The translations under genes were made by a program, and so were the position numbers. The notes under the pieces are model-generated. The model worked only from the letters and a program-made list of their open reading frames with translations, was not told where the DNA came from and ran no database searches. 64,000 bases of DNA from NCBI GenBank assembly GCA_017303715.1, contig JAFLBZ010000002.1:1-64000 (forward strand), read 5' to 3'. This DNA is from Rhodothermia bacterium. GTDB taxonomy: Bacteria; Bacteroidota; Rhodothermia; Rhodothermales; UBA2364. Positions 45,609 through 54,614 of the stretch are shown piece after piece (the first letter of the stretch is position 1; the number at the start of each line of letters is the position of its first letter).

Positions 45609-46070
45609 TTATATGGGGATGGTTAGAAATTTGCGTCTCATATGGGTGACTATTCGCTGTGCCTCGCTGTCTGTTAGCCCAATAAAACGGCGAATGATGC
45701 GGGATCTTCCGGCTCCAAGGGTGTTGTGATACTCGGCGATACGAGTGGCATTTACCTCGCTAATTGCGGGTAAATACCCTACCTCGATGCGTATAGAGCT
45801 TGTAGATGCACGTGCGCGACTGTGCATTGCTGCGAGCATTCGCCCCTGAAATAGCAAATCAACCCTACTGCCGGGAAGGCCGCGGCGGGCGCGTTTGAGG
45901 GCGTGCCCCTTGCTGTACCCCTTTGTGCTGGAACCGTGCAGGAAGTTGCCTTGCCGTGTGCGCTCACGGATGAGCGCCTCGATGAACAACCCGACCTCGG
46001 AGGCGGGCATTTCGCGCATGACACGAGGGATCATGCGCTGGAGGTCTGCAGAAAGTTGTTTTCGGTTCAT
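45609..46070 (-). CDS. Phage virion morphogenesis protein (Mu gpG-like)
   Basis: A 153-residue protein with the family pattern of small virion-morphogenesis/tail-completion proteins: basic helical N-terminus, GYSKGHALKRARRGL, LLFQGRMLAAMHS, and a C-terminal GLTDSEAQRIVTHM. In Mu the related protein follows gpF and acts in head-tail joining. It overlaps the portal gene by 4 bp. Confidence 0.7.
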   Translation of the reverse strand: MNRKQLSADLQRMIPRVMREMPASEVGLFIEALIRERTRQGNFLHGSSTKGYSKGHALKRARRGLPGSRVDLLFQGRMLAAMHSRARASTSSIRIEVGYLPAISEVNATRIAEYHNTLGAGRSRIIRRFIGLTDSEAQRIVTHMRRKFLTIPI

Positions 46071-47281
46071 ATGCCTGCGAGGAGAGGGTTGCTGGTAGGT
46101 GGGTTCAGCGCGTCCTCTGCGTCTATTGGCGTGTCGAGGTTTAGTTCTGCGCGAATTTGGGCAAGGCTTAGCGGCACTCCGAGTGCACGGGCCTCGCGAA
46201 ATATCCGTGCCCGCGCTGTCTGGTCCTCCAATGCTCTTACGATCAGCCTAATTCCTACCAGCGTGTTTTGCAGCCCGTTGGCTTGCAAAAATGGGGCTAT
46301 GAGCTGTGTATTTAGCAAGCGATTCATGCGCACAGCCAATTTTTGTGCAACATCAAGGCGGATGCCATTTGCCGTCGTCATTGCGCCGTAGGTTCCGGTT
46401 TTTCCGTCGTTGTCCGTCATGGATTCCGACTTAATAATGCGAGACCGGGCGCGTTCGCAGCGCTGCAAAAATGCGTCGTAGGCGGCGCTGGTACTTCCTG
46501 TGCTGTGTTCGAGTGTAGAGATTTTTGTGCGCTCCGAGATGATTGCACGGGAATCGGATGCCAATCCAAAGATGGCATTTTCTAACAGGGTTTTGTCTGT
46601 GTCTGAATAACCCTGTAGTAACGTCCCTATTAGGGCGGGCTGTCCAAAACTCTCGTTATAAGCCGCCCAGTCCTCCACCCCAAAGAACGAAAATACGGCG
46701 TGGCGTGCCGCAGCGAGACCACAGCCCAGTTGTGTAAAGTCTATGTTCTGATAGACAGGGAGTGGTTCGGCGGTATAGAGCAGGACTGCACCAGGGTCGT
46801 AGGTATCGGCGCGGGCATCGCCGATGAAGAGGCGGTTGTAGTCTCCGTCCTGTTTTGCGTATATCCACGAGCGTGGCACTGGATTATACCCAAGAGGGGC
46901 GTAAACATCACGCCCTGCGAGTCTGGCAACATCCCACACCAATTCGTGCGCTGCCACGCCATAGTAGTGCCCCAGCATTAGGGATTCAACGATTTGTCGT
47001 ACATCGAGTTTTTCCAGCAGTGCCTCCACGATCTCTCGTTGCGCACTCGCTGCCTGTGAATCGTCTATTGTTGCGACCTCGATGTCGCCCGCGACCGCAG
47101 CGACAAGGCTCTCTAACGCTGGCGCGATAACGTCGTCGTATGTATAGAAAAACTCTAACACTGCAAAAAAACGTGCAGGATTACCGCCGATCGCAGCCTT
47201 TCGGGCATACTGTATATCTGCTGGCTTTACAACGCTGAATGCGTTTGAGAGGCTCAGGACGCGGGTTTTAGGTTGTATCAT
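46067..47281 (-). CDS. Phage portal protein (Mu gp29/DUF935-like)
   Basis: A 404-residue portal protein forming the dodecameric DNA gateway. It has the DUF935 outline: VVKPADIQYA N-terminal segment, AHELVWDVA, VPRSWIYAKQDGDYNRLFIGD, FFGVEDWAAYNESFGQP (cf. the conserved wing), and LLENAIFGLASDSRAIIS. It follows terminase in the same strand with a 25-bp gap and overlaps the gpG-like gene. Confidence 0.82.
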   Translation of the reverse strand: MIQPKTRVLSLSNAFSVVKPADIQYARKAAIGGNPARFFAVLEFFYTYDDVIAPALESLVAAVAGDIEVATIDDSQAASAQREIVEALLEKLDVRQIVESLMLGHYYGVAAHELVWDVARLAGRDVYAPLGYNPVPRSWIYAKQDGDYNRLFIGDARADTYDPGAVLLYTAEPLPVYQNIDFTQLGCGLAAARHAVFSFFGVEDWAAYNESFGQPALIGTLLQGYSDTDKTLLENAIFGLASDSRAIISERTKISTLEHSTGSTSAAYDAFLQRCERARSRIIKSESMTDNDGKTGTYGAMTTANGIRLDVAQKLAVRMNRLLNTQLIAPFLQANGLQNTLVGIRLIVRALEDQTARARIFREARALGVPLSLAQIRAELNLDTPIDAEDALNPPTSNPLLAGI

Positions 47282-47306
47282 TATTTTTTATGTTACAGTG
47301 TTGGTA

Positions 47307-48974
47307 TTATCGTCTTAGTCGTTGGATTAGGCGCTTACCCAGTGAGGCATAACTGGCTGGTTTGCCTACACCTGTGCGAAGTCGCGCGATTGCCGACTCC
47401 AACGCATCTGGCGCATCCACAAAGCCATGAGGGAAGGCGAGTAACTGGTTGTACAGGCGCTGTACATCGCTATTCATTCTTGCAGGAAACAGGATTCTAT
47501 GTTGTGATGCAAGGGGTTCGAGCGATTCAATCCTCGCCTCCTTGCTGCCTCGTCGGTTGCTGCCCGACGCGACAGGTAGTGGCCAACCATGTCGCTCTTG
47601 TGCGTCCTCGAAATCCCGAGCAAGACGGTCATCCTGCCCAAAGTCGTTCTCGTACCCGCCATTCCTTAGTTGGTCGTATTGCCTGAAGAAATTGTACCAC
47701 GCCTCGATCAGTGCAGATGTGGGGTCTGTTTGGCGCACGAATGCGTCTATTATATAGTATAGCCCGCCTGAGTAGGCGACGACGACAATGCTCTTAAAGC
47801 AGGACGATTCGGAGCGACCAAAGGCGGGATCGAACCACGTGTACCAGCGTGCACCGTCGGGGATTGTGTCGTAGCGTGGGAACCACTCTGCCCTGAAGAA
47901 ACTGCCTTCGCGGATAGGGTTGCCATTCATCTCGCTCTCGTAGAGCGACGGCCCCATTGTTGATTGCATATTCTCGTACCACGTAGGACTGTATCGCTCC
48001 GGCCACAGGTACTCCATGCGCCCATTTTTGAAGGTTGATGCACGAAATACGTGAGCCGAAATTGCGGCGGCTCCTGATTTGCCCGCTATACTGTTTCTGT
48101 CTGTTTCATTTGCGTTCAAATCGTCGAGGCGATCAAATGTACCAATTCGCCCGCCGACCCGTAGAAACGCCTTTAAATCGTCTTCTGTGTCAAACAGGCT
48201 TCCCATGACCTGATACAGTGCAGACGTGTCTGTCCCTGTGTTGCCCAGCCAGGCAATGGGGGCGGTGTCGGTCACAGCAGGGTACAGCTCCTGCAACACC
48301 CACGCGACCTTTTCTGCGCCGATGCGTTCGTTGCGATTGGAGTTAGTGTCCTCGAAGTCATCAATAATTGCAATGTCTGGGCGAAACTGGTGAAAGAGCT
48401 TACCCTTGATTTTTGTTTTATAGGCTGCTGCCTCGACCTGTATCTGCACAGGCGTGGCATTGGGCAGACGTGGCGCGACGTTTATGCGTAGAATACCCTC
48501 TGTGCGCGAATAGACCTCTACTTCTATGTTGTAATCTGCGCCGATGGCATTGTTGGCGGTCAGTTCGGTAAAAATGTATTCGAGGTGCGCACGAGATATT
48601 TTTAGCTCCTCGCTGACCACGAGTGGGTAGCGCACTTGTGCGTTTAGGATTTTGCGGATTAGCCCGATGCGAACGCGACTGGATTTTGCGTGCTCGCGTG
48701 GCCCGTGCACAACGTAGATGTGTCGCACACGCCGTTCAAGTATATCGTCTATCTCTGCGTGAAAATGCGCACTTGGGGAGGTGGTGTAGTGTGGGGTGTA
48801 GGTGCGTGCAAATGCCTCGTTATCGTGTGCAGTTGCGGCGATACGGGCGCGGATGTCGGACTCAGTGGCCGCGATCGGCGCGTGTGTGACCTCCGCTAGT
48901 CTGTTTTGCAGGTCGGTTAGCTGCTGTAAGTGCCTGCGCTCTGCTGGCGTGAGACTGTAGTAGATACTGCTCAT
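47307..48974 (-). CDS. Terminase large subunit
   Basis: A 555-residue packaging motor. An atypical Walker A GPREHAKSS (91-99), Walker B IAIIDDFED, then the nuclease core WFDPAFGRSESSCFKSIVVVAY with its first Asp. In Mu the equivalent is gp28, which packages by a headful mechanism starting from inserted phage ends. The start overlaps the small-subunit gene by 4 bp. Confidence 0.88.
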   Translation of the reverse strand: MSSIYYSLTPAERRHLQQLTDLQNRLAEVTHAPIAATESDIRARIAATAHDNEAFARTYTPHYTTSPSAHFHAEIDDILERRVRHIYVVHGPREHAKSSRVRIGLIRKILNAQVRYPLVVSEELKISRAHLEYIFTELTANNAIGADYNIEVEVYSRTEGILRINVAPRLPNATPVQIQVEAAAYKTKIKGKLFHQFRPDIAIIDDFEDTNSNRNERIGAEKVAWVLQELYPAVTDTAPIAWLGNTGTDTSALYQVMGSLFDTEDDLKAFLRVGGRIGTFDRLDDLNANETDRNSIAGKSGAAAISAHVFRASTFKNGRMEYLWPERYSPTWYENMQSTMGPSLYESEMNGNPIREGSFFRAEWFPRYDTIPDGARWYTWFDPAFGRSESSCFKSIVVVAYSGGLYYIIDAFVRQTDPTSALIEAWYNFFRQYDQLRNGGYENDFGQDDRLARDFEDAQERHGWPLPVASGSNRRGSKEARIESLEPLASQHRILFPARMNSDVQRLYNQLLAFPHGFVDAPDALESAIARLRTGVGKPASYASLGKRLIQRLRR

Positions 48975-49465
48975 GCGAGGGTCTGGTCTGCAAGATTCTG
49001 AATAAACTCACCTAGTAGCGGAGCGACTTGTGGCTGTAGCTCTGGTGCGCGTTTTTTTAGATAGGCATTCAGCATCTGTATGCCGTCCATGACATTCGCC
49101 CGGAACTGCAGGCGTGGGTTGAGTTTCTCGGCAGTGCTTTGCAGCTTTGCGATAGAGTCTGCCTCGCTGACGGTCAGTACGCGCTGTTCGTCTCGTGCCT
49201 TGTCGAGGATGCTCTGTATTTGCAGCAATAGATTCTCTGCGACCATGCGCCCAGACATTGCCCTTGGCAGTGCTTTATCATCCCATCGTTCCTCTGTTTT
49301 CCATCGTCGTATTGTTGAGTCCGGAACGCTGAGGACTTGTGCAATTTGCCCCATATCCATCCGATCGAGGATGTAATACGTTGCCGCCGCGCGTCTTACG
49401 CTTTCGTGGTACACCTTGTTTTGTTGCCCTTTCGGTCGGCCTGATCGGCCCTTTTGCCCTGCCAT
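48971..49465 (-). CDS. Terminase small subunit-like protein (Mu gp27-like)
   Basis: A 164-residue protein with a basic N-terminus (MAGQKGRSGRPKG) and an HTH (MGQIAQVLSVPDSTIRRWKTEERWDDK), followed by a helical oligomerisation region. Start chosen at the ATG 49465, where the basic RPKG segment of this family begins; the longer frame to 49522 adds no conserved residues. The Mu gp27-like small subunit recognises phage ends for packaging. Confidence 0.75.
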   Translation of the reverse strand: MAGQKGRSGRPKGQQNKVYHESVRRAAATYYILDRMDMGQIAQVLSVPDSTIRRWKTEERWDDKALPRAMSGRMVAENLLLQIQSILDKARDEQRVLTVSEADSIAKLQSTAEKLNPRLQFRANVMDGIQMLNAYLKKRAPELQPQVAPLLGEFIQNLADQTLA

Positions 49466-49663
49466 ATCTATATTTTTTTGGTTGCCTGAATATCCAAAAA
49501 ATGGACATCTAAAATGTTGCATATGTGGTATATCATATTTTTACGATGATTGAGATTTGGTATTATCCTCGCATAACACGATACGACGATGGTTGTGTGT
49601 GGATTAGGGGTTTGGAGGCAGGCAATATGTTCGCAGGGTCTGCCTCCAAAAAGTTTTTTGAGT

Positions 49664-50092
49664 ATGTACTGCACTACTGGCGACATTATTGAGACCTATA
49701 CAACTGCTGCAATCGCTGAATTGACAGGCGATGCAACTGGGCAGTTGGTGGATGAAAATCGCCTGCAACGTGCGCTGGATTATGCGGGCGCGGTTGTGGA
49801 TGCAGCGGTGCGGGTGCATTATCCAAATACGGACTTTGTAACGACTCCTAATTTGTTCTTAAAGCAGTTGCAGGAGCGCGAGGCGTTTTTGACGTTGCAC
49901 GAATGGCAAGCGCGTTTCTTGGGCGAAGAGATGCTCTCGATACGAAAATTGCAAAACGCGCAGTTGGAGGCACTCCGGCGAGGCGAAATAGGGTTGGCGT
50001 CGGGCAATATGGTTATAGAGATCTCCGTACCCGAGCCGAGACATCGTGAGCGGGTATTCGGGGCGCACCGTGCCGTCTTGGGGGCGATATGA
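49664..50092 (+). CDS. DUF1320 protein (Mu gp36-like)
   Basis: A 142-residue protein with DUF1320 features: GDIIETYTTAAIAELTG, ALDYAGAVVDAAVRVHY, FLTLHEWQARFLGEEM. In Mu the related protein is a head-tail connector component. Start at ATG 49664; the frame is open to 49589 but that part has no family sequence. It is the first gene of the plus-strand structural operon and overlaps the next by 4 bp. Confidence 0.78.
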   Translation: MYCTTGDIIETYTTAAIAELTGDATGQLVDENRLQRALDYAGAVVDAAVRVHYPNTDFVTTPNLFLKQLQEREAFLTLHEWQARFLGEEMLSIRKLQNAQLEALRRGEIGLASGNMVIEISVPEPRHRERVFGAHRAVLGAI

Positions 50093-50520
50093 TTGAGCGT
50101 GTAAATGCGATTATAGCGCATCTGGAAAATGCTGCAAAGGAGGCGGTTAATGGAGAAATTCGCCCGATGGCAGTTACGGCATATGGTGGCGAGTTGCTCA
50201 ATACAGACCTGATCACCAATCCGCCGCGGGTATTTGTAGAGCTTGATCGTGCTGATTTCGGTGGTTTAGACATTGGAGACGGTACGCTGGTCGGCGGCGA
50301 GGACTACGACCTGATTTGTGTAGCTCGCAATGCCCAGTCTGGTGGGGCGCATTATCACGCAGGAATCAGGCTGGCAGACTGGGTGGTGCAGGCGATGCGG
50401 GCGTTCTCGTATGTGAATGACGATGCTGTGTGGGAGGTCTCTACGATTAGTGTAGAACGTCTCGCGATTACGCAGCGTCTGTGGATAGGGGTTGTAAATG
50501 TGCAGCTCCGTAATGATTAG
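50089..50520 (+). CDS. DUF1834 protein (Mu gp37-like)
   Basis: A 143-residue protein resembling Mu gp37/DUF1834: MIERVNAIIAHLENAAKEA N-terminus and the QRLWIGVVNVQLRND end. These proteins belong to the head-tail interface in Mu-like phages. It overlaps gp36 by 4 bp; the next gene follows after 58 bp. Confidence 0.68.
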   Translation: MIERVNAIIAHLENAAKEAVNGEIRPMAVTAYGGELLNTDLITNPPRVFVELDRADFGGLDIGDGTLVGGEDYDLICVARNAQSGGAHYHAGIRLADWVVQAMRAFSYVNDDAVWEVSTISVERLAITQRLWIGVVNVQLRND

Positions 50521-50578
50521 ATAACCCATAAAGGGGCCGTGGATTGACCGGTGATACGCGGCCCCGATACGCATAAAT

Positions 50579-51598
50579 ATGGCAGACACGAAAATTCAGA
50601 TCGCAGAGGTAGGATACTACCCGGATCATCCGCAAGGGCCGTATCGGCTTATTCAGGAAAATCTTGATGAGATGATTGAATCGTTTACACAGGATGTTGT
50701 AATAGACTTTGATCATGCGACCGAGTACGCATTCCTTAATCCGGGCACTGCCAAGGCTGCGGGCTGGATTAAAAGCGTGTCCAGCGAAGATGGCAAATTG
50801 TGGGCGAATGTGGAATGGAATCCGTCTGGGGCAAGTGCGATTGACGAACGGGAGTATCGTTATCTATCGCCGGTTATAGATTTCGATCAGATGGATTGGG
50901 AGACTGGTTACCTGACGGGGTGCAACCTACGCTCTGTGGCGCTAACGAATACGCCCGCAATGGAGGGTATGAAGCCTCTATTCAATAGCGCAACGCTGGG
51001 TGTGTATGCTGGCGTGTCTGCACAAACGATTTTAAACTCACGGGGGGCGACAGCGAATGCCGGGCAGTCCAGCCCTTCAACTAAAACCCCGGCAAAACGA
51101 ACACAAAACAGTATGTCTAATGAACGTGCGGGGTTTTGGAACCGTTTCACGAAGACTGCGAAGCTAAATACAGCCGTTGCGGACGATGTGGATGTGTTGG
51201 CAGAAACCCAACATTTAGTGTCTCGTGCCGAAACCGCAGAGGCGAAATTAGCTGAGGCGCACGCCACGATGGCGACATTGGAGGCGGAGAAGGCCGAGAT
51301 GGCAGCAAAGATTGCAACATTTGAGGCAGCACAAGAGGCGGCGACTCAGGCGGCGGCAACAGCACAGGCGACGGAAATTGACACAATCCTGAACTCGGCA
51401 GTGACAGATGGACGGATTGTGGATGCGTCTAAGCCGGACTGGAAATCCAGATTTGAGGCAGACTTTGAGGGCGCAAAAACCCTGTTAAACAGTATTCCCG
51501 CGCGGGGCAAGTTGCCCGCAACGCGGGTAAATGCGCCACAGGGGCGGATGGCAAACAGTAAACCAAGCAAGTACGTACAGTACGCAAAAGGAGAGTAA
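50579..51598 (+). CDS. Capsid protease/scaffold protein (Mu gpI-like)
   Basis: A 339-residue protein. The N-terminal part (to about 150) is the Mu gpI-like protease with VVIDFDHATEYA, AAGWIKSV, YRYLSPVIDFD, GCNLRSVALTNTPAM. The C-terminal part is an Ala/Glu-rich coiled coil (about 205-255, AETAEAKLAEAHATMATLEA) that probably serves as scaffold. In Mu the protease cleaves itself and the scaffold during head maturation. The stop is 1 bp before the capsid gene. Confidence 0.85.
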   Translation: MADTKIQIAEVGYYPDHPQGPYRLIQENLDEMIESFTQDVVIDFDHATEYAFLNPGTAKAAGWIKSVSSEDGKLWANVEWNPSGASAIDEREYRYLSPVIDFDQMDWETGYLTGCNLRSVALTNTPAMEGMKPLFNSATLGVYAGVSAQTILNSRGATANAGQSSPSTKTPAKRTQNSMSNERAGFWNRFTKTAKLNTAVADDVDVLAETQHLVSRAETAEAKLAEAHATMATLEAEKAEMAAKIATFEAAQEAATQAAATAQATEIDTILNSAVTDGRIVDASKPDWKSRFEADFEGAKTLLNSIPARGKLPATRVNAPQGRMANSKPSKYVQYAKGE

Positions 51599-51599
51599 A

Positions 51600-52577
51600 A
51601 TGGCTTTTTTACGAGATATTGGGCGACGTGAGAGCGACCGAGCTGCACAGGCATTTGCGTTGCTGTTGTCGCAAAGCGCGCTTTTCCGCACCTTTGAGAA
51701 CGCTGATGGGTTCCAGCTCGCAGCTACAGACCACATTTTGGAGCCAGTGGATGACACCGCTGCCACACAGGGTCGTGCATTAGGGGGCGGATTCACACGA
51801 GCTGCGCTTTCGCGCGCCTCGCGACCAACTACCACGCTTGCGATTCAGGGGGATGCGGTCTCCCTCGATGTTGCGTATCAGCGCGACATTGAAAATGGGC
51901 TATTGAATATGGATGCGTGGTTAGAGCGGCGCATGAACCGACGTATTCGGTCTTGGGTGCGCTCGCTGGAAGCGAAGTATTTTAATGGGAATCCGGGCAC
52001 GACGGCGACTGACCCGAAGGGGTTTAAAACCCTTCTCGACGGTGCGACTGCATTGCCGGGTTTTGCAGGGAATACGGGCACGATTGATGCTACGACTGTC
52101 GCGGGCACGAACGAGCTTGACCTAACCAGCTCGACCAACTACGACGCACTGTTAGAGGCATTCGAGCAGTGGACGGTTGTAAATGTGCCAAACGCAAGCG
52201 CGATCTTTTGCAGTCCTAAGACTGCTGCGCGGCTGACCACGATTGCGCATCTGAAGCGCATTCTTGGCGAGGACCGCGACCAGTTCGGGAACCCGGTCAA
52301 GACGTTTAATGGCATCGCGATTGTGCCAACAGTTCCGACTGCGATTTTGCATACTGAGCCAAACAAAAACGCCAGCGCCACAACGTCCACGTCTATCTAC
52401 ATCGCACGTATAGGGGAGGGGGACACCAGTCTCCTAACCAATGGTTTCGATTTTTGGGACCACAACGAGCCTATTGACGAGAACAAAATCAGCAACGGTC
52501 TTACATGGGAATTTCGTGGACAGATTGCGGCGGAGTCTCCGGATGCGATCGCACGTGTAATGTACCTGAAAGTGTAG
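51600..52577 (+). CDS. Major capsid protein
   Basis: A 325-residue protein immediately after the protease/scaffold gene, with AAGGAGA directly upstream of ATG 51600, a good Shine-Dalgarno sequence. Length and position fit a HK97-fold major capsid. Internal signs: ERRMNRRIRSWVRSLEAKYFNGN, ASAIFCSPKTAARLTTIAHLK, DQFGNPVKTFNGI. The longer frame to 51531 overlaps the protease stop and is rejected. Confidence 0.85.
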   Translation: MAFLRDIGRRESDRAAQAFALLLSQSALFRTFENADGFQLAATDHILEPVDDTAATQGRALGGGFTRAALSRASRPTTTLAIQGDAVSLDVAYQRDIENGLLNMDAWLERRMNRRIRSWVRSLEAKYFNGNPGTTATDPKGFKTLLDGATALPGFAGNTGTIDATTVAGTNELDLTSSTNYDALLEAFEQWTVVNVPNASAIFCSPKTAARLTTIAHLKRILGEDRDQFGNPVKTFNGIAIVPTVPTAILHTEPNKNASATTSTSIYIARIGEGDTSLLTNGFDFWDHNEPIDENKISNGLTWEFRGQIAAESPDAIARVMYLKV

Positions 52578-52586
52578 GAGAGTCAG

Positions 52587-52805
52587 ATGGCACGCAAGCG
52601 AGTAACTATCATTGCGCCTAACGAGCATTACGAGGACACCTATCTTGGTGTTTCCTTCGTGGGTGGCAAGGGTGAGACGAGTGATCCTAAAGTTGTAAAA
52701 TTGATGCGTTTAGAGGGCTTCGTGATCGAAGAACAGAGCGCACTGGATACAGGAGATGGCGGAGGAAACAGTACGCCACCACCTGATATAGACGTGTCGC
52801 CATGA
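52587..52805 (+). CDS. Small phage structural protein
   Basis: A 72-residue protein, charged, with a Pro-rich acidic end (STPPPDIDVSP). A Shine-Dalgarno-like AGGAGAG lies just upstream. Position between capsid and tail genes suggests a head-decoration or connector role; unproven. Confidence 0.55.
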   Translation: MARKRVTIIAPNEHYEDTYLGVSFVGGKGETSDPKVVKLMRLEGFVIEEQSALDTGDGGGNSTPPPDIDVSP

Positions 52806-53011
52806 TCCTGTATCAGTTATTGCAATCATTAACAGCGTTTAGGGGCAAAAAAACGGGGCGGGTGTATCACGCCAGTCCTAACGCCCTGATCTCCGCGCCT
52901 GCGGGGGAGTTTGGTGATGGCGAGGACGTAAAGTTTTTAATCATCGAGGCATTGCCTCAAAACAACGATAAAGATGGCAAACACAGGGCCAACCCTACGG
53001 AAGGGGATTAA
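52802..53011 (+). CDS. Small phage structural protein
   Basis: A 69-residue protein (starts MILYQLLQSLTAFRGKKTGR) that overlaps the previous gene by 4 bp and the next by 38 bp. Unrecognised; location in the head-tail block suggests a structural or assembly role. Confidence 0.5.
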   Translation: MILYQLLQSLTAFRGKKTGRVYHASPNALISAPAGEFGDGEDVKFLIIEALPQNNDKDGKHRANPTEGD

Positions 53012-53423
53012 AAGCGTAAAAATTAGTTCAGCCAATACCTTTACAGCAGGGGCTACGACATTAGAGTACGATCGTCTGCAAATCATGGAGGAGGGCCTAA
53101 CGTTAGAGATTTCGGAGGAGACATTTAAGTTAGCCTCTGGGCACGATGCACATGAGGGCATTGCGGCGAAGATTGAGATGCAGTTGCTGAAAGTGCCCGA
53201 TACTGATATTGCTACGATCCGAGGCTGGCGGGACAACCTTACGCCTGTTTTTGTGCAGGTGGTTGACACCTCGAATACTGCGACGACGGTATATAGCAAT
53301 ATGATTGTATCTGCTGCACACCGCGTGCCTAATGTCTCGAAAGGACAAGGGTATGCTGTTTACAAGCTCACAGGCGCCGAGGTCACAGACACCAGTCTGT
53401 ACGCAACGACCGTAACGCCGTAA
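52974..53423 (+). CDS. Major tail tube protein
   Basis: A 149-residue protein with the beta-rich outline of siphovirus tail tube proteins (KISSANTFTAGATTLEYDRLQ, NVSKGQGYAVYKLTGAEV), lying after capsid genes. Assignment rests on length, fold impression and gene order, with no single signature motif. Confidence 0.6.
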   Translation: MANTGPTLRKGIKSVKISSANTFTAGATTLEYDRLQIMEEGLTLEISEETFKLASGHDAHEGIAAKIEMQLLKVPDTDIATIRGWRDNLTPVFVQVVDTSNTATTVYSNMIVSAAHRVPNVSKGQGYAVYKLTGAEVTDTSLYATTVTP

Positions 53424-53499
53424 TAACGTTTCATCATCATACCAGGCCGGCGGGGCGAGGTTAAGGGCGCTCCGCTGGATTGGTTCAGCGCAAGGAATC

Positions 53500-54060
53500 A
53501 TGACACGTACAGCATTTGCAAACGAGGTTATTGCAATAGCAAAGAGCCACGTCGGGGAAAGGGAACTCCATAGCAATGGTGGATGGCACAATAAGCGATT
53601 AGAGGAGACAATGCGCGAGTTCGGATGGCAACGTGGCTGGGCGTGGTGCGCACTATTTAATGAACTTGTCTGGCGTACTGCGGCGCGAAAGGCGCAAATG
53701 GCACTGTTTGACAAGCGCTTAGATGCACTGTTTTCTGCGTCTGCAGTGGTGAGTTGGCGAAATTTCGACGCTGACGAGGATTTTGAAACACAGAACGGCG
53801 GCAAAACTTTATTGCCAATGGCGGGAGACCTCGTTTATTGGCAGCACGGAAACACGGCACATGGACATGCAGGGATTGTTCAGTCTGTATCGGGAAATCG
53901 AATGATGACGATTGAGGGTAACACCAATGCGGCAGGCAGCCGTGAAGGGACGGTTGTAGCGATTAAATCGCGTCCGATCGGGAACGCGGGGATGTTGCGA
54001 CTGCTGGGCTTCGTTCGTCCTAAAACTGTTTTTTTTGACGTAACGTCTGAGCAAAAATGA
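53500..54060 (+). CDS. Endolysin, CHAP/NlpC-type
   Basis: A 186-residue Cys-peptidase-like lysin. Cys50 in GWAWCALFNELVW, His123 in AHGHAGIVQSV and Glu139/Asn141 in IEGNTN match the Cys-His-Asn/Glu order of CHAP/NlpC peptidases that cut peptidoglycan stem peptides. AAGGA lies 6 bp before the ATG. The holin gene overlaps its stop (ATGA). There is no signal peptide, so holin-dependent release is expected. Confidence 0.82.
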   Translation: MTRTAFANEVIAIAKSHVGERELHSNGGWHNKRLEETMREFGWQRGWAWCALFNELVWRTAARKAQMALFDKRLDALFSASAVVSWRNFDADEDFETQNGGKTLLPMAGDLVYWQHGNTAHGHAGIVQSVSGNRMMTIEGNTNAAGSREGTVVAIKSRPIGNAGMLRLLGFVRPKTVFFDVTSEQK

Positions 54061-54614
54061 CAATGCGCATGAATGTATTTAACGTAGAGCGGGTTCTGAG
54101 TAGCCTGTTGGACGCACCTACCTCGAAGGCACTACTTGCGGCAACCGTTGTGGTCGCATCGCAAGTACTGAATGCCTTGGCCCCGATTGAGGGATTGGTT
54201 AATGCAGACTCCAGATTGGTATTGGGCGCAATATTGCTATTCCTTTTGGACTTGGTGACAGGTGTATGGGCCGCCATTAGAGACCGGCGGTTTGCGTGGG
54301 GGAGAGGTCTGAAGCAAACCGCTACCAAGGCCGCAACATATGCTGTATTTGGGTTCTCGATGGCAATCCTCTCGAACACGTTCCCCGCCGTGCCAGTTGT
54401 TAGTGTATTAACAGATCATGCTTTCAACTTTGCGGTCGCGTGGATGATGATCACTGACGTGTTTTCGATTGCAGAGAACATGCTAATCGCTGAGCGCGTG
54501 AAAAAATTCCTATTTGCAATTATCCCCGCACTGAGGACGGTCTCTCCAGAGGCTGCTGAGGTGGCGGGTAATTTAAACAACACAAACAATCCAGAGAATG
54601 TTGAAAAATCTTAA
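54057..54614 (+). CDS. Phage holin
   Basis: A 185-residue membrane protein with segments LLAATVVVASQVLNALAP, VLGAILLFLLDLVTGVWAAI, YAVFGFSMAILSNTFPAV and ADHAFNFAVAWMMI-type regions, typical of the phage_holin_4/TcdE family. It overlaps the endolysin gene by 4 bp and the next gene by 17 bp, forming a lysis cassette. Confidence 0.8.
   Translation: MTMRMNVFNVERVLSSLLDAPTSKALLAATVVVASQVLNALAPIEGLVNADSRLVLGAILLFLLDLVTGVWAAIRDRRFAWGRGLKQTATKAATYAVFGFSMAILSNTFPAVPVVSVLTDHAFNFAVAWMMITDVFSIAENMLIAERVKKFLFAIIPALRTVSPEAAEVAGNLNNTNNPENVEKS

Noticed and set aside
47515-47545. tRNA-like GGTTCGA segment
   Set aside because: It lies inside the terminase gene and has no cloverleaf.
50600-50660. Absence of GGNCC sites in the phage as a sign of restriction avoidance
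   Set aside because: At least one GGGCC occurs here (near 50639) and others are seen elsewhere; no avoidance can be claimed without counting.
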